A DNA stretch of 64,000 bases from Paradevosia sp036499825. Lineage in GTDB: Bacteria; Pseudomonadota; Alphaproteobacteria; Rhizobiales; Devosiaceae. This document shows positions 34,794-42,929 of the stretch, in pieces. Where the stretch lies: positions 87,986 through 151,985 of the forward strand of contig DASYCZ010000035.1 in assembly GCA_036499825.1 (NCBI GenBank), in the 5' to 3' direction. How positions within the stretch are numbered: position 1 is the first letter of the stretch; each line of letters begins with the position of its first letter. The position numbers were made by a program, and so were the translations under genes. Under the pieces are notes generated by a model. It was not told the DNA's origin. It did not search any database and saw nothing but the letters and a program-made list of their open reading frames with translations.

Positions 34794-36153
34794 GGGGGGC
34801 CTCCTGGGTTGCCTGGGCCGCCTGCTTGCGCAGGTCGGTCACGTCCTTGGCAGTCAATTGCGCGCCTTTGGCGCCGAAGCGGGCCGTCACGTAGTTGGCC
34901 ACCGCCGCGATGTCGTCGTCCGAATAGCCGTCGCCGAAGCCCGGCATGAAGATGGTCTTGCCATCGCTCTGGCGGTCGACGCCGTTGATGACGGTCTGCG
35001 CCACGTTGATGGCGCTGGGATCGTTCACCGCACGCACGCCCGTGAGCGTTGCATAACCGGTGACGGCGCTGACGCCGGTCCAGTCATGGCAGCTGAAGCA
35101 GGCGCCGGCGAAGATCTTGGCGCCGCGTGAATGCGGATCCGCCGCCGCCATGCCTTCCTTGTAGTCGGCCGGGGCCGGTGTGGTGACGGTGCGGGGCAGA
35201 TCGCTCGGACGAGCCGGTACGCTGCGCAGATACGCCACCAGCGCATGCACGTCGTCCGGCACGAGGAAGGTCAGGCTGTTGTCGCTGGCCTCGCCCATCG
35301 GGCCGGCCGAGCCGCCATGGCCGTCGACATGGCCGGTGGAGAGATAGGTGTAAAGATCCTCGTCGGTCCAGTCGCCAAGGCCGGAATCCTTGTCGCCGGT
35401 GATGTTGTAGGCACGCCAGCCGGCGGTGAGGGCGCCGGAGAACTTGTTGTGGTTGTCCACCGCGAAAGCCAGGTTCCGCTCGGTATGGCATTCACCGCAA
35501 TGGCCCATGGCTTCGGCCAGATATGCGCCGCGGTTCCATTGCGCGTCCTTGCCCGTATTGGGGCGGAAGCGCTGGTTGGGATTGAACACCGCGTTCCAGA
35601 TGCCGATGAAGCCGCGTTGGTCGAAGGGGAACGACAGCTGGGTCTGCCGGTTCGGCGCCGCCACCGGCGCCAGCGAGAACAGATACGCCTTGATGGCCAG
35701 CGCATCGTCATCCGTCATCATCGTGTAGGAGGCATAGGGCATGGCGGGATAGAGCTTCGCCCCGTCGGCGCGAACGCCATCATGCACAGCGGCCAGGAAC
35801 TGGGCGTCGGTGTAATTGCCGATGCCCGTCTCCTTGTCGGGCGTGATGTTGGTGGAATAGATGGTGCCGAACGGCATGTTGAAGGCGAAGCCGCCCGCGA
35901 AGGGCGTGCCGCCCGGGGCCGTGTGGCAGGCGGCGCAGTCTGCCGCATGGGTGAGATATTCGCCGCGCTTTATCAGATCGGCGTTGGCGAGTTCGGCGGG
36001 GACGCCGGTAACGGCGGCCTCATGATAATCTGCGAGCGCCACGGTCGAGCCGCCGGCGAAAGACATGGGGTCACGGCCAAGCACCAGCCAGCCGAGCACA
36101 CCGACCGCGGCAACGACGACGACCGCGACGACAATACCAATGATTTTCTTCAT
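34786..36153 (-). CDS. Triheme c-type cytochrome, electron acceptor of the molybdenum oxidoreductase
   Basis: A 455-residue membrane-anchored cytochrome. One N-terminal helix (IIGIVVAVVVVAAVGVLGWLV) leads to three cytochrome c domains with heme sites CAACH, CGECH and CFSCH; each has a downstream methionine (for example YPAMPYASYTMM and IFMPGFGDGYSD). The layout is that of the cytochrome subunit of membrane alcohol or gluconate dehydrogenases, used here with a molybdoenzyme to feed electrons to the respiratory chain. The ATG at 36153 is 2 nt past the upstream gene's stop. Confidence 0.92.
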   Translation of the reverse strand: MKKIIGIVVAVVVVAAVGVLGWLVLGRDPMSFAGGSTVALADYHEAAVTGVPAELANADLIKRGEYLTHAADCAACHTAPGGTPFAGGFAFNMPFGTIYSTNITPDKETGIGNYTDAQFLAAVHDGVRADGAKLYPAMPYASYTMMTDDDALAIKAYLFSLAPVAAPNRQTQLSFPFDQRGFIGIWNAVFNPNQRFRPNTGKDAQWNRGAYLAEAMGHCGECHTERNLAFAVDNHNKFSGALTAGWRAYNITGDKDSGLGDWTDEDLYTYLSTGHVDGHGGSAGPMGEASDNSLTFLVPDDVHALVAYLRSVPARPSDLPRTVTTPAPADYKEGMAAADPHSRGAKIFAGACFSCHDWTGVSAVTGYATLTGVRAVNDPSAINVAQTVINGVDRQSDGKTIFMPGFGDGYSDDDIAAVANYVTARFGAKGAQLTAKDVTDLRKQAAQATQEAPHE

Positions 36154-36155
36154 GA

Positions 36156-36617
36156 TCAGGCCGAGATGGCGTCGGCGGCGTTCTTGATCGCCTTGCGGAT
36201 GCGGATATAGGTGCCGCAGCGGCAGAGATTGCCCGCCATGGCGGCATCGATATCGGCATCGTCGGGCTGGAGGTTGTTGCTCAACAGGGCCGTGGCCGAC
36301 ATGATCTGGCCAGCCTGGCAGTAACCGCATTGCGGCACTTCGGCTTCCATCCAGGCCTGCTGCACCTTGGCGCCAACCGGCGTATCGCCGATGCCCTCGA
36401 TGGTCACCACCGCGCGATTGCCCACATCACCGACAACGAGCTGGCAGGAGCGCACCGGCTTGCCATCCACATGCACCGTGCACACGCCGCATTGGGCGAT
36501 GCCGCAGCCATATTTGGTGCCGACCAGCTGCAGATGGTCGCGCAGCACCCACAAAAGCGGCGTATCGGCCGATGCATCGACCTCGCGCGATTGTCCGTTG
36601 ACGTTGAGTGTGAACAT
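36156..36617 (-). CDS. (2Fe-2S)-binding small subunit of xanthine dehydrogenase-family enzyme
   Basis: A 153-residue iron-sulfur subunit. The plant-ferredoxin-type cluster is bound by cysteines in KYGCGIAQCGVC plus SCQL, the second cluster by CGYCQAG and CRCGTY. No signal peptide, so it is presumably exported together with the Tat-carrying large subunit. The ATG at 36617 follows GGGAGGG by 8 nt; a longer reading frame upstream has no family features. First gene of the three-gene operon. Confidence 0.95.
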   Translation of the reverse strand: MFTLNVNGQSREVDASADTPLLWVLRDHLQLVGTKYGCGIAQCGVCTVHVDGKPVRSCQLVVGDVGNRAVVTIEGIGDTPVGAKVQQAWMEAEVPQCGYCQAGQIMSATALLSNNLQPDDADIDAAMAGNLCRCGTYIRIRKAIKNAADAISA

Positions 36618-37125
36618 GTCGCCATCCCTCCCAGGCAATAAATCGCCGCTATCCTGATGTGTGCGACGGGCCATCTGAATCGCAGCACCGCCGATAGCGT
36701 TGACATATGTTAGACACTATTGCCGATCGGTTACCAGTGGAAATTGGTATGACGACCGCAACAACCGCGACAGTTTGCTTTGAAGCGCCGCATTGCGTGC
36801 TTTCACGAACTAGATAAATGATCATTTTGAGGGCGATATATTCTTACGGACATATCGACTTTCATGCGAAATCTAATCCTGACTCTAATAGACAACTTAT
36901 TTCCGGTGCCGTTATATTCAAAAGCCATGCCGGCGCGCAGGCGCTGGGCGAGCCGGCGTTCGGCAGCGGCACCAGTGTTACGCGCTAGAGGGTTGGCGGG
37001 AGAAGCATGAGCCGGCGCGCCATGACCTAATGCAGGACGGCCGACAGCAAAGGCATCGGAACCGGAAGACCGATCCCAATGCCTGGCGCTCGACGGTGGC
37101 TCTCTGGTTACGCGCGGGCGTTCGG
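36618..37125. promoter_or_regulatory. Intergenic region upstream of the molybdoenzyme operon
   Basis: About 500 nt, AT-rich in its middle, without a credible gene. It must contain the promoter of the operon starting at 36617. Two palindromes could be operators: TGACATATGTTA around 36701-36712, with ACATATGT exact, and AAATGATCATTT at 36816-36827, exact. The right end lies behind tcuB and shows no clear terminator. Confidence 0.4.
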
Positions 37126-38214
37126 CTATTTGCGTTCCATGGCGTAAAACACCAGGGCGCCGAAGCGATAGAGGCCGTGCACGAACTTGCCATACGGCAT
37201 GGTCAGGAACAGGCTGAAGACGATGCCCAGATGCAGCGCCAGCGTCAGGCCCATGGCGGGCGTTTCACGCAATACCAATAGCAGCAGCCCCGTAAAGCCG
37301 GTGAGCAACAGCATGGCGAGGAACGCCATGTCCATGCCGAGGCGCGCCTCATCCATCAGCATGGGATCGCGTTTGAACTTGGCAGCCATCAGCCCCACAG
37401 GCCCGATCACGAGGCCGACGCCCCCGAGCGCGCCCAGGATCACCGGCAGGTCCCACCACGGATAAGGCGCCTCCAGCCCCAGCACGTAATGATAGCCGGT
37501 CGCCACCGAAGTGGAGCCGAAGCAGAGGACAAAGCCGTAAAAGGTCAGGTGGTGGAACCACCGCCGCGTATCGGTGGGCAGCTCGTCTTCATTGAAGCAG
37601 CCGACACCGCCGCCATCGAGATAGCGCAATTGCGCCGCGTCCTTGACGGCCTGCCAGATCGAGCGTGTATCGCCGATGCCGCGCGCCCCGATATCCTTCC
37701 AGAAGGCGCGATAGCCCATCACCAGCGCCACCACCGCATAGAGCGTGACGAGGCCGAAGAGCCACGCCATCGCATCATGGGGCATCAGCCGGTAGAAGGC
37801 GCCGCGGCCCGTATAGGTGGCGAACAGCGCCGCCGGATCATGCGCGCCCACGAAGCCCAGGATGAACACCGCCACCGACAGCGCCGCCACGATGCTGATG
37901 GCGAGGCCATTGCGGTCGAACATCGGCCTCAACGCCGCCGGCCAGGCATACTGGCGGTAGGATTCGGCCCTGACCTTGGCCAGGGTCTGCGGCACGTTGA
38001 CGTTGAATTCGTGCGGCGGCGAGAACTGGCAGTCGCTGTAGCAGGCCCCGCAGCTATGGCAAAGATTGGCCAGATAGTTGAGGTCGCCGTCCTTCTCGAA
38101 GGTTTCCCGCAATTCCATGGCCGGGAACACCGCGCACAATCCCTCGCAATAGCGACAGGAATTGCAGATCACCATCAGCCGGTCGGCTTCCTCAAGCGCT
38201 GGCGTTGCGTGCAT
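37126..38214 (-). CDS. tcuB: Tricarballylate utilisation 4Fe-4S membrane protein TcuB
   Basis: A 362-residue protein. The N-terminus holds two ferredoxin-like cysteine clusters (CNSCRYCEGLCAVFP and CHSCGACYSDCQFSPP), followed by about six membrane segments with paired histidines typical of a heme b membrane domain. In Salmonella TcuB reoxidises the FADH2 of TcuA and passes electrons to the quinone pool. It overlaps the end of tcuA by 23 nt. Length is close to known TcuB. Confidence 0.92.
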   Translation of the reverse strand: MHATPALEEADRLMVICNSCRYCEGLCAVFPAMELRETFEKDGDLNYLANLCHSCGACYSDCQFSPPHEFNVNVPQTLAKVRAESYRQYAWPAALRPMFDRNGLAISIVAALSVAVFILGFVGAHDPAALFATYTGRGAFYRLMPHDAMAWLFGLVTLYAVVALVMGYRAFWKDIGARGIGDTRSIWQAVKDAAQLRYLDGGGVGCFNEDELPTDTRRWFHHLTFYGFVLCFGSTSVATGYHYVLGLEAPYPWWDLPVILGALGGVGLVIGPVGLMAAKFKRDPMLMDEARLGMDMAFLAMLLLTGFTGLLLLVLRETPAMGLTLALHLGIVFSLFLTMPYGKFVHGLYRFGALVFYAMERK

Positions 38215-39598
38215 GATTGGCGGCCTCCTCGCCCGCGATACGTCCGAATACGCTGCCGATGGTCATGCCGAAGCCGGCCAGATAGCCGCGCCCCAGCACG
38301 TTGCCGGCCATGATCTCGCCCGCCGCGAACATGTTTGCAGCGGGCTTGCCGCTGGCCATCTGCATGCGCGCGCCGGCATCCACCCTGGTGCCCAGATACG
38401 TGAAGGTGATGCCGGGCCTCAGCGGATAGGCATAAAAGGGCGGCTCGACGATGCGCGTCGCCCAATGGCTCTTGGGCGGCGTCAGCCCCTCGGTCCGGCA
38501 ATCGTCGAGCACGCGGCTATCGAGCGTGCCGTCCTGCACGGCGGCGTTGTATTGCGTCACCGTCTCGGCGAGCTGCACCGCATCGAGATCGAGCTTGGCT
38601 GCAAGTTCGGGAATCGTGCGGGCCTCGATGGGCCGGTAGAGCGAAGGCATGAAGCGGTCGAGCGAGGGCCTGTCGAAGATCACATAGGCCGTCTGCTCGG
38701 GCTGGCCGGCGACCAGCCGCCCCCAGATCGCGTAGCGCTTGGGCCAGAAATCCTCGCCCTCGTCGTAAAAGCGTCTGGCCTCGCGGTTGACCACGATGCC
38801 GAAGACGATGCAGTCGAGCCGCGTGATGATGCCGGCATCGAATTGCGGGGCGCGCGCATCGACCGCCACCGCATGGCACTGCGTCGGATCGCCGATCGGC
38901 TCGACGCCGTTGTCGAGCAGCAGCTTCAGCATGCCGCCCCGGTTGTAGCGTGTGCCGCGGATGATGAAGTTGTCGGCGACATCGCCCCAATATTGTTTCA
39001 GCCATTCGATATTGGCTTCGAAACCACCCGCAGCCGCCACCAGCGACCTGGCCTTGACGGTGAGCGTGCCGGTAGGGGTCGAGACCGTCGCGGCGCGGAA
39101 TTCGCCACCCGAAATATCCAGCCCCACCACTTCATGATCGTAGCGGATATCGACGCCGAGCCCCTGGGCGGTTCGGTAAAGCGCATTCAGCATCGCCCGG
39201 CCGCCCCCGAGGAAGAACGCATTGGTGCGATCAAGGCTCAGCGTGCCGCTGAGCGAGGACTGGAAGCGCACGCCCTGCTGGCCGAGCCATTCCATCACCG
39301 CCTTGGAGCGGTTGATGGTGACATGCGCCAACGCCTTGTCGGTGTTGCCGCCGGTCACGCGCATCAGGTCTTCGAGGTATTCTTCCTCCCCATAGGCGTC
39401 GACCAGGATCCTGTTGGGTGCGTCATGGGCCAGCCGGCAATTGCGCGTGTGGCGCGTATTGCCGCCCCGATAGAATTTGGGCGCCCCTTCCAGAACGATG
39501 ACGCTGCAGCCGGCGCGGCGGGCCGCGATGGCGGCGCACAGGGCGGCGTTGCCACCACCCACCACGGCGATATCGACCTCGATCGTCGAGTTTTGCAT
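38192..39598 (-). CDS. tcuA: FAD-dependent tricarballylate dehydrogenase TcuA
   Basis: A 468-residue flavoprotein of the fumarate reductase/succinate dehydrogenase flavin family. The dinucleotide motif is VDIAVVGGGNAALCAAIAA near the N-terminus, then LEGAPKFYRGGNTRHTRN and the C-terminal FAD-site pattern FAAGEIMAGNVLGRGYLAG. In Salmonella TcuA oxidises tricarballylate to cis-aconitate. I chose the ATG at 39598 (GGAA upstream, family-like N-terminus); an ATG at 39646 exists but coincides with an operator repeat. Coupled to tcuB and divergent from a GntR gene. Confidence 0.9.
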   Translation of the reverse strand: MQNSTIEVDIAVVGGGNAALCAAIAARRAGCSVIVLEGAPKFYRGGNTRHTRNCRLAHDAPNRILVDAYGEEEYLEDLMRVTGGNTDKALAHVTINRSKAVMEWLGQQGVRFQSSLSGTLSLDRTNAFFLGGGRAMLNALYRTAQGLGVDIRYDHEVVGLDISGGEFRAATVSTPTGTLTVKARSLVAAAGGFEANIEWLKQYWGDVADNFIIRGTRYNRGGMLKLLLDNGVEPIGDPTQCHAVAVDARAPQFDAGIITRLDCIVFGIVVNREARRFYDEGEDFWPKRYAIWGRLVAGQPEQTAYVIFDRPSLDRFMPSLYRPIEARTIPELAAKLDLDAVQLAETVTQYNAAVQDGTLDSRVLDDCRTEGLTPPKSHWATRIVEPPFYAYPLRPGITFTYLGTRVDAGARMQMASGKPAANMFAAGEIMAGNVLGRGYLAGFGMTIGSVFGRIAGEEAANHARNASA

Positions 39599-39645
39599 CG
39601 GGTTTCCGCGACCGGCCGGAGCTGGCCTTTCAAGAGTTTGCGTCA

Positions 39646-39675
39646 TTGCATACTACGAGATACAATTGCATACAA
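39646..39675. promoter_or_regulatory. Tandem GntR operators between tcuA and its regulator
   Basis: TTGCATAC occurs twice, at 39646-39653 and 39666-39673, exactly 20 nt (two helical turns) apart; the second extends to TTGCATACAA, the complement of TTGTATGCAA, a typical FCD-GntR recognition core. The same half-site is found before the other genes of this region. Confidence 0.75.
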
Positions 39676-39763
39676 CGTCATTCGGCTTGGGTTGTCCCGG
39701 CCGATGTGTATTGTGCGACGAGATGAATCGTGCTCGCGCCAGGCGGAAACGCGGGGGTTTGAA

Positions 39764-40453
39764 ATGGATGAGGTCGAGGACCTGAAGGCCGATAGCAGCG
39801 AGGCGGGAAAGCGCGGCTCCAGCCGCTCCCGCGCCACCCATGTGTATGACCAGTTGCGTGACTGGATCCGCGAAGGCCGCCTTGCACCCGGAACGCGTGT
39901 GCGCGAGGAAGACCTGGCCCGCTCGCTCGATGTGAGCCGCACCCCGGTGCGCGAGGCGCTCTCGCGCCTCCAGGCCCGGGGCCTGGTCGAGATGTCGGGC
40001 GGCGGTCTCAGCGTCGTCGAGCTGACCCGGCCGCAGATCATGGAACTCTATGCGGTGCGCGCCGTGCTCGAAGGCTCGGCCGCCCGTTTTGCGGCCGAGA
40101 ACGCCTCGGCTTCCGACATCGCCACCCTGCAGCATGTCGCCAGCCAGTTCGATCGCTTCACCGGCGACGCCAAGGGCTTTGCGCGCGTCAACGCCGCCTT
40201 CCACCAGGCCATCTACGAGGCGGCACATAACCGCTACCAGATGCGCATGCTGGAAGATCTCAACGATTCCCTGTCGCTGCTGCCCAGCACCACCTTCATG
40301 GTGGCGGGCCGCTCGCAGGCGGCGATGCTCGAACATCGCGGCATCCTCACTGCTATTGAAAACAAGGATATGGACGGCGCCGAACAGGCCGCGCGCCGGC
40401 ACATCCGCAATGCCCTGCAGGCCCGGCTCGAACTGCTCTTCGCTTTCCGCTGA
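39764..40453 (+). CDS. GntR-family regulator, FCD domain, probable controller of the tcu regulon
   Basis: A 229-residue regulator: winged helix at about residues 25-90 (HVYDQLRDWIREGRL, GTRVREEDLARSL, VSRTPVREALSRLQARG) and a C-terminal FCD domain with the expected ligand/metal residues (FHQAIYEAAHN, MLEHRGILTAIE). It is divergent from tcuAB; in Salmonella the local regulator TcuR is LysR-type, so this is a different control design. Operator half-sites matching its own promoter lie upstream of four transcription units up to 46130. Confidence 0.9.
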   Translation: MDEVEDLKADSSEAGKRGSSRSRATHVYDQLRDWIREGRLAPGTRVREEDLARSLDVSRTPVREALSRLQARGLVEMSGGGLSVVELTRPQIMELYAVRAVLEGSAARFAAENASASDIATLQHVASQFDRFTGDAKGFARVNAAFHQAIYEAAHNRYQMRMLEDLNDSLSLLPSTTFMVAGRSQAAMLEHRGILTAIENKDMDGAEQAARRHIRNALQARLELLFAFR

Positions 40454-40497
40454 GGGGACCGGCTCAGGAGCGTTTGAAGACTCCAGGCCGGCCCCTT
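40454..40497. terminator. Imperfect hairpin between converging genes
   Basis: GGGGACCGGCTCAGGAG (40456-40472) can pair with CTCCAGGCCGGCCCC (40481-40495) with two mismatched or bulged positions, between the GntR gene and the aldolase gene ends, followed by CTTG. A weak bidirectional terminator is likely. Confidence 0.4.
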
Positions 40498-40503
40498 GCC
40501 GGA

Positions 40504-41715
40504 TCAGGCGACCGTCTTCACCAGGTCGAGGAATTCGGCATCCGTCAGGCGGCGCTTGCGTTGCACGGCTTCCTTGTTGACCCGGGCGACGATCTCCGGA
40601 ATGGCGTTCTCGCCCACCGAGACGCCCAATTCCTTGAGCTTGGCGGTGATGCCGACCGGACCGCTGCCGCGCCCCATGCCCACGCGCAGGTGTTCACCCA
40701 CCAGCGAGGGGCTGAACGGGAACTGGATGCTCTCGTCCTTGGTGATGGTGCGCATGATGTGATCGCGCTTGTACATCCAGTTGCGCTCGGCCACGATCGG
40801 CTTCTGCTCGGCGATGGGCATGCCGGTATAATCGGCGAACAGCCGCGCCACTTCCGTCATGTTCTCGGTCTTGATTCCCAGGTCCTTGCGATAAAGGCAC
40901 AGCACCGCCATTACCACCTCGGCCAGCGGCGCGATGCCCGAACGCGCCGGATCGGCGCCGTTGACCACCGTTTCGACCCCATCGGCGCCGGCCTCGATGG
41001 CCGCCAGCGTGTTGGCGGTCGCCAGCCCGAAATCATTGTGGCAATGGACGCGCAGCTTGGCGCCCGTCGCCGCCTTGATGGTGCGCACCATGTAGTTGAT
41101 CAGCGAGGGCTTGGCGACGCCGACCGTATCGTTGAGGAGGATCGTGTCGGCGCCCGCTTCATGCGTGCGGCCCGCCACATCGATGAGGAAGTTCAGATCG
41201 GTGCGCGGCGCATCGGTGAAGCCGAGCGTCACGCGCTTGACCCCGGCATCGCGCGCCAGCTTGACCGAATCCACGGCCTTCTGGGCGATATCCTCGACGG
41301 TCGCCCCTGCCTCGCCCATCATCCATTTGCGCGGCGTCGTGATCGACGGCTTGATGATATCGGCGCCCGCATTGACGGCGGCCTTCACCTCCGAGCTCCA
41401 GTCCGCAAAGCCATACGAATGATAGGGCCGGCAGATGACTTCCATCAGGGCGCGCACGCCGGCATCGCGGCACGCCTTGATGACCTCGGCCGTTCCCTGC
41501 GCATGCAGTTGCAGCACCGGGATGTTCATGTCGTCGAGAGCCTTGGCCAGCACCGCCTTCTGCTGCGGCGTCAGGTCGACATCATAGACCACTTCCTCGC
41601 GCAGCGTGATCTCGACGACCTCGATACTGTCGGCGACGTGCTCGTTTCCGGTGACGGCGGGGTCGTAATTGAGTTCACCCACATAGACCTTGTTGCGCTT
41701 ATCTTCCCAGCTCAT
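40504..41715 (-). CDS. HMGL-like (pyruvate carboxyltransferase domain) protein with altered DRE motif
   Basis: A 403-residue TIM-barrel protein related to homocitrate and isopropylmalate synthases and HMG-CoA lyase. The metal-binding histidine pair is intact (H224 and H226 in RVHCHNDFGLATANTLAAI). The opening motif that is DxTLRDGxQ in the family reads E35-ITLRE40-EV, so both acidic positions are glutamate. Other barrel features (VICRPYHS, LLNDTVGVAKP, NGADPARSGIAPL) fit. It may use an acyl-CoA or oxoacid linked to tricarboxylate metabolism. AGGTGAG lies just before the ATG. Has its own operator site upstream. Confidence 0.82.
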   Translation of the reverse strand: MSWEDKRNKVYVGELNYDPAVTGNEHVADSIEVVEITLREEVVYDVDLTPQQKAVLAKALDDMNIPVLQLHAQGTAEVIKACRDAGVRALMEVICRPYHSYGFADWSSEVKAAVNAGADIIKPSITTPRKWMMGEAGATVEDIAQKAVDSVKLARDAGVKRVTLGFTDAPRTDLNFLIDVAGRTHEAGADTILLNDTVGVAKPSLINYMVRTIKAATGAKLRVHCHNDFGLATANTLAAIEAGADGVETVVNGADPARSGIAPLAEVVMAVLCLYRKDLGIKTENMTEVARLFADYTGMPIAEQKPIVAERNWMYKRDHIMRTITKDESIQFPFSPSLVGEHLRVGMGRGSGPVGITAKLKELGVSVGENAIPEIVARVNKEAVQRKRRLTDAEFLDLVKTVA

Positions 41716-41764
41716 TGCTCACCTTTGATTTGATTCCAATCCTCCCGAGCCGGCCACGCGCCTC

Positions 41765-41782
41765 GGATACATTCGTATGCAA
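41765..41782. promoter_or_regulatory. GntR-type operator upstream of the HMGL-like gene
   Basis: GGATAC (41765-41770) and GTATGC (41775-41780) form an inverted repeat around ATTC, and the right half continues to GTATGCAA, the same half-site as at 39646-39675. It is 50 nt before the start codon of the HMGL-like gene and behind the ABC ATPase gene, so the former has its own promoter. Confidence 0.65.
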
Positions 41783-41819
41783 CATGGAGCGCGAACGCCC
41801 CACGCCTACCCTGCGGGGC

Positions 41820-42911
41820 CTATTCGGCCGCCGCCCGCTCTGTCTCGGCGGGATAAAAGCTCACCAGCGCCGGATCGATGGAAACGAAGACCGCATCGCC
41901 CACCGCCAGATCGAGACGGCTATGGGCCTTGAAGCGCACAGCCCCATGCTCGACCAGGTATTCGGAATAGCTGCCCAGAAAATTCTCGGCCGCGATCCGC
42001 CCGGCAAACACGTTGGCGTCACCAGGCGCCGTGCTGCTCAGTTCGGCGTTTTCGGGACGCAGCGCCACGGTCACCCGGTCGCCGACGGCGCCGTTCCCCA
42101 TGCCCCTGGCGGCGATCTCGAGATCGGGCGCGAGGCGGATGCGCGTGCCGTCGCTGCCGACGCCCACGATCTCACCTTCCAAAAAGCTGACGCTGCCGAT
42201 GAAATCCGCCACGAAACGGCCGGCGGGCCGGCGATAAAGCTCGCGCGCCGAGCCTTCCTGCTCGATCCGCCCATCCCGCATGACGATGATGCGGTCGGCG
42301 ATGCCCATGGCCTCGCTCTGGTCATGGGTGATGTGCACCGCCGAAATCTGCAGCGACTTGATCAGCGACTTGATGTCGTCGCGCATGCGCTCGCGCAGCT
42401 TGGCGTCGAGATTGGACAACGGCTCGTCGAGCAAGAGAATGCGGGGCCTGGTGACGACGCTGCGCGCCAGCGCCACGCGCTGCTGCTGGCCACCGCTCAA
42501 TTCCGAGGGATAGCGCTGTTCGAGCCCGCTAAGGCCGACGAGGTCCAGGCCGCGCCGCACGGCCTCGGCCACCTCTTCCTTGCTCTGCCGCCGCAGGGTC
42601 AGCCCATAGGCGATATTTTGCGCCACGGTCTTGTGCGGCCACAGCGCATAGGACTGGAACACCATGCCGATATCGCGCTTTTCGGGCGGCACGAACGTGG
42701 TGGCGCTGGCCACCACCTGGTCGCCGAGCGCGATCTCGCCGCCGGTGGGCCGCTCCAGCCCCGCGATGCAGCGCAGTGTCGTGGTCTTGCCGCAGCCCGA
42801 CGGGCCCACGATGGCGAGGATTTCCCCCTCGTTGAGGCTGAAACTCACATTGCGAACGGCCTTGTAGCTGCCGAAGGCTTTCTCGAAATTGCGTACGTCT
42901 AGTACCGGCAT
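41820..42911 (-). CDS. ABC transporter ATP-binding protein, Fbp/Pot type
   Basis: A 363-residue ATPase with Walker A GPSGCGKTT, Q-loop VFQSYALWPHKTV, signature LSGGQQQRVALARS, Walker B ILLLDEPLSNLD and a switch histidine in ITHDQSEAM. The C-terminal 120 residues form a TOBE domain (VTVALRPENAEL, VRFKAHSRLDLAVGDAVFV), as in ferric-iron, spermidine and 2-aminoethylphosphonate importers. It is the last gene of a binding protein-permease-ATPase operon; 18 nt follow the permease gene. Confidence 0.94.
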   Translation of the reverse strand: MPVLDVRNFEKAFGSYKAVRNVSFSLNEGEILAIVGPSGCGKTTTLRCIAGLERPTGGEIALGDQVVASATTFVPPEKRDIGMVFQSYALWPHKTVAQNIAYGLTLRRQSKEEVAEAVRRGLDLVGLSGLEQRYPSELSGGQQQRVALARSVVTRPRILLLDEPLSNLDAKLRERMRDDIKSLIKSLQISAVHITHDQSEAMGIADRIIVMRDGRIEQEGSARELYRRPAGRFVADFIGSVSFLEGEIVGVGSDGTRIRLAPDLEIAARGMGNGAVGDRVTVALRPENAELSSTAPGDANVFAGRIAAENFLGSYSEYLVEHGAVRFKAHSRLDLAVGDAVFVSIDPALVSFYPAETERAAAE

Positions 42912-42929
42912 TTGTGGCTCCCTCGCGCC

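Noticed and set aside
36960..37125. Short frame starting near 37007 (MSRRAMT)
   Set aside because: Only seven codons, no conserved context; likely chance.
38162..39763. Long upstream extension of the GntR regulator frame
   Set aside because: The extension runs antisense through tcuA; the real N-terminus with the winged helix begins at the ATG at 39764.
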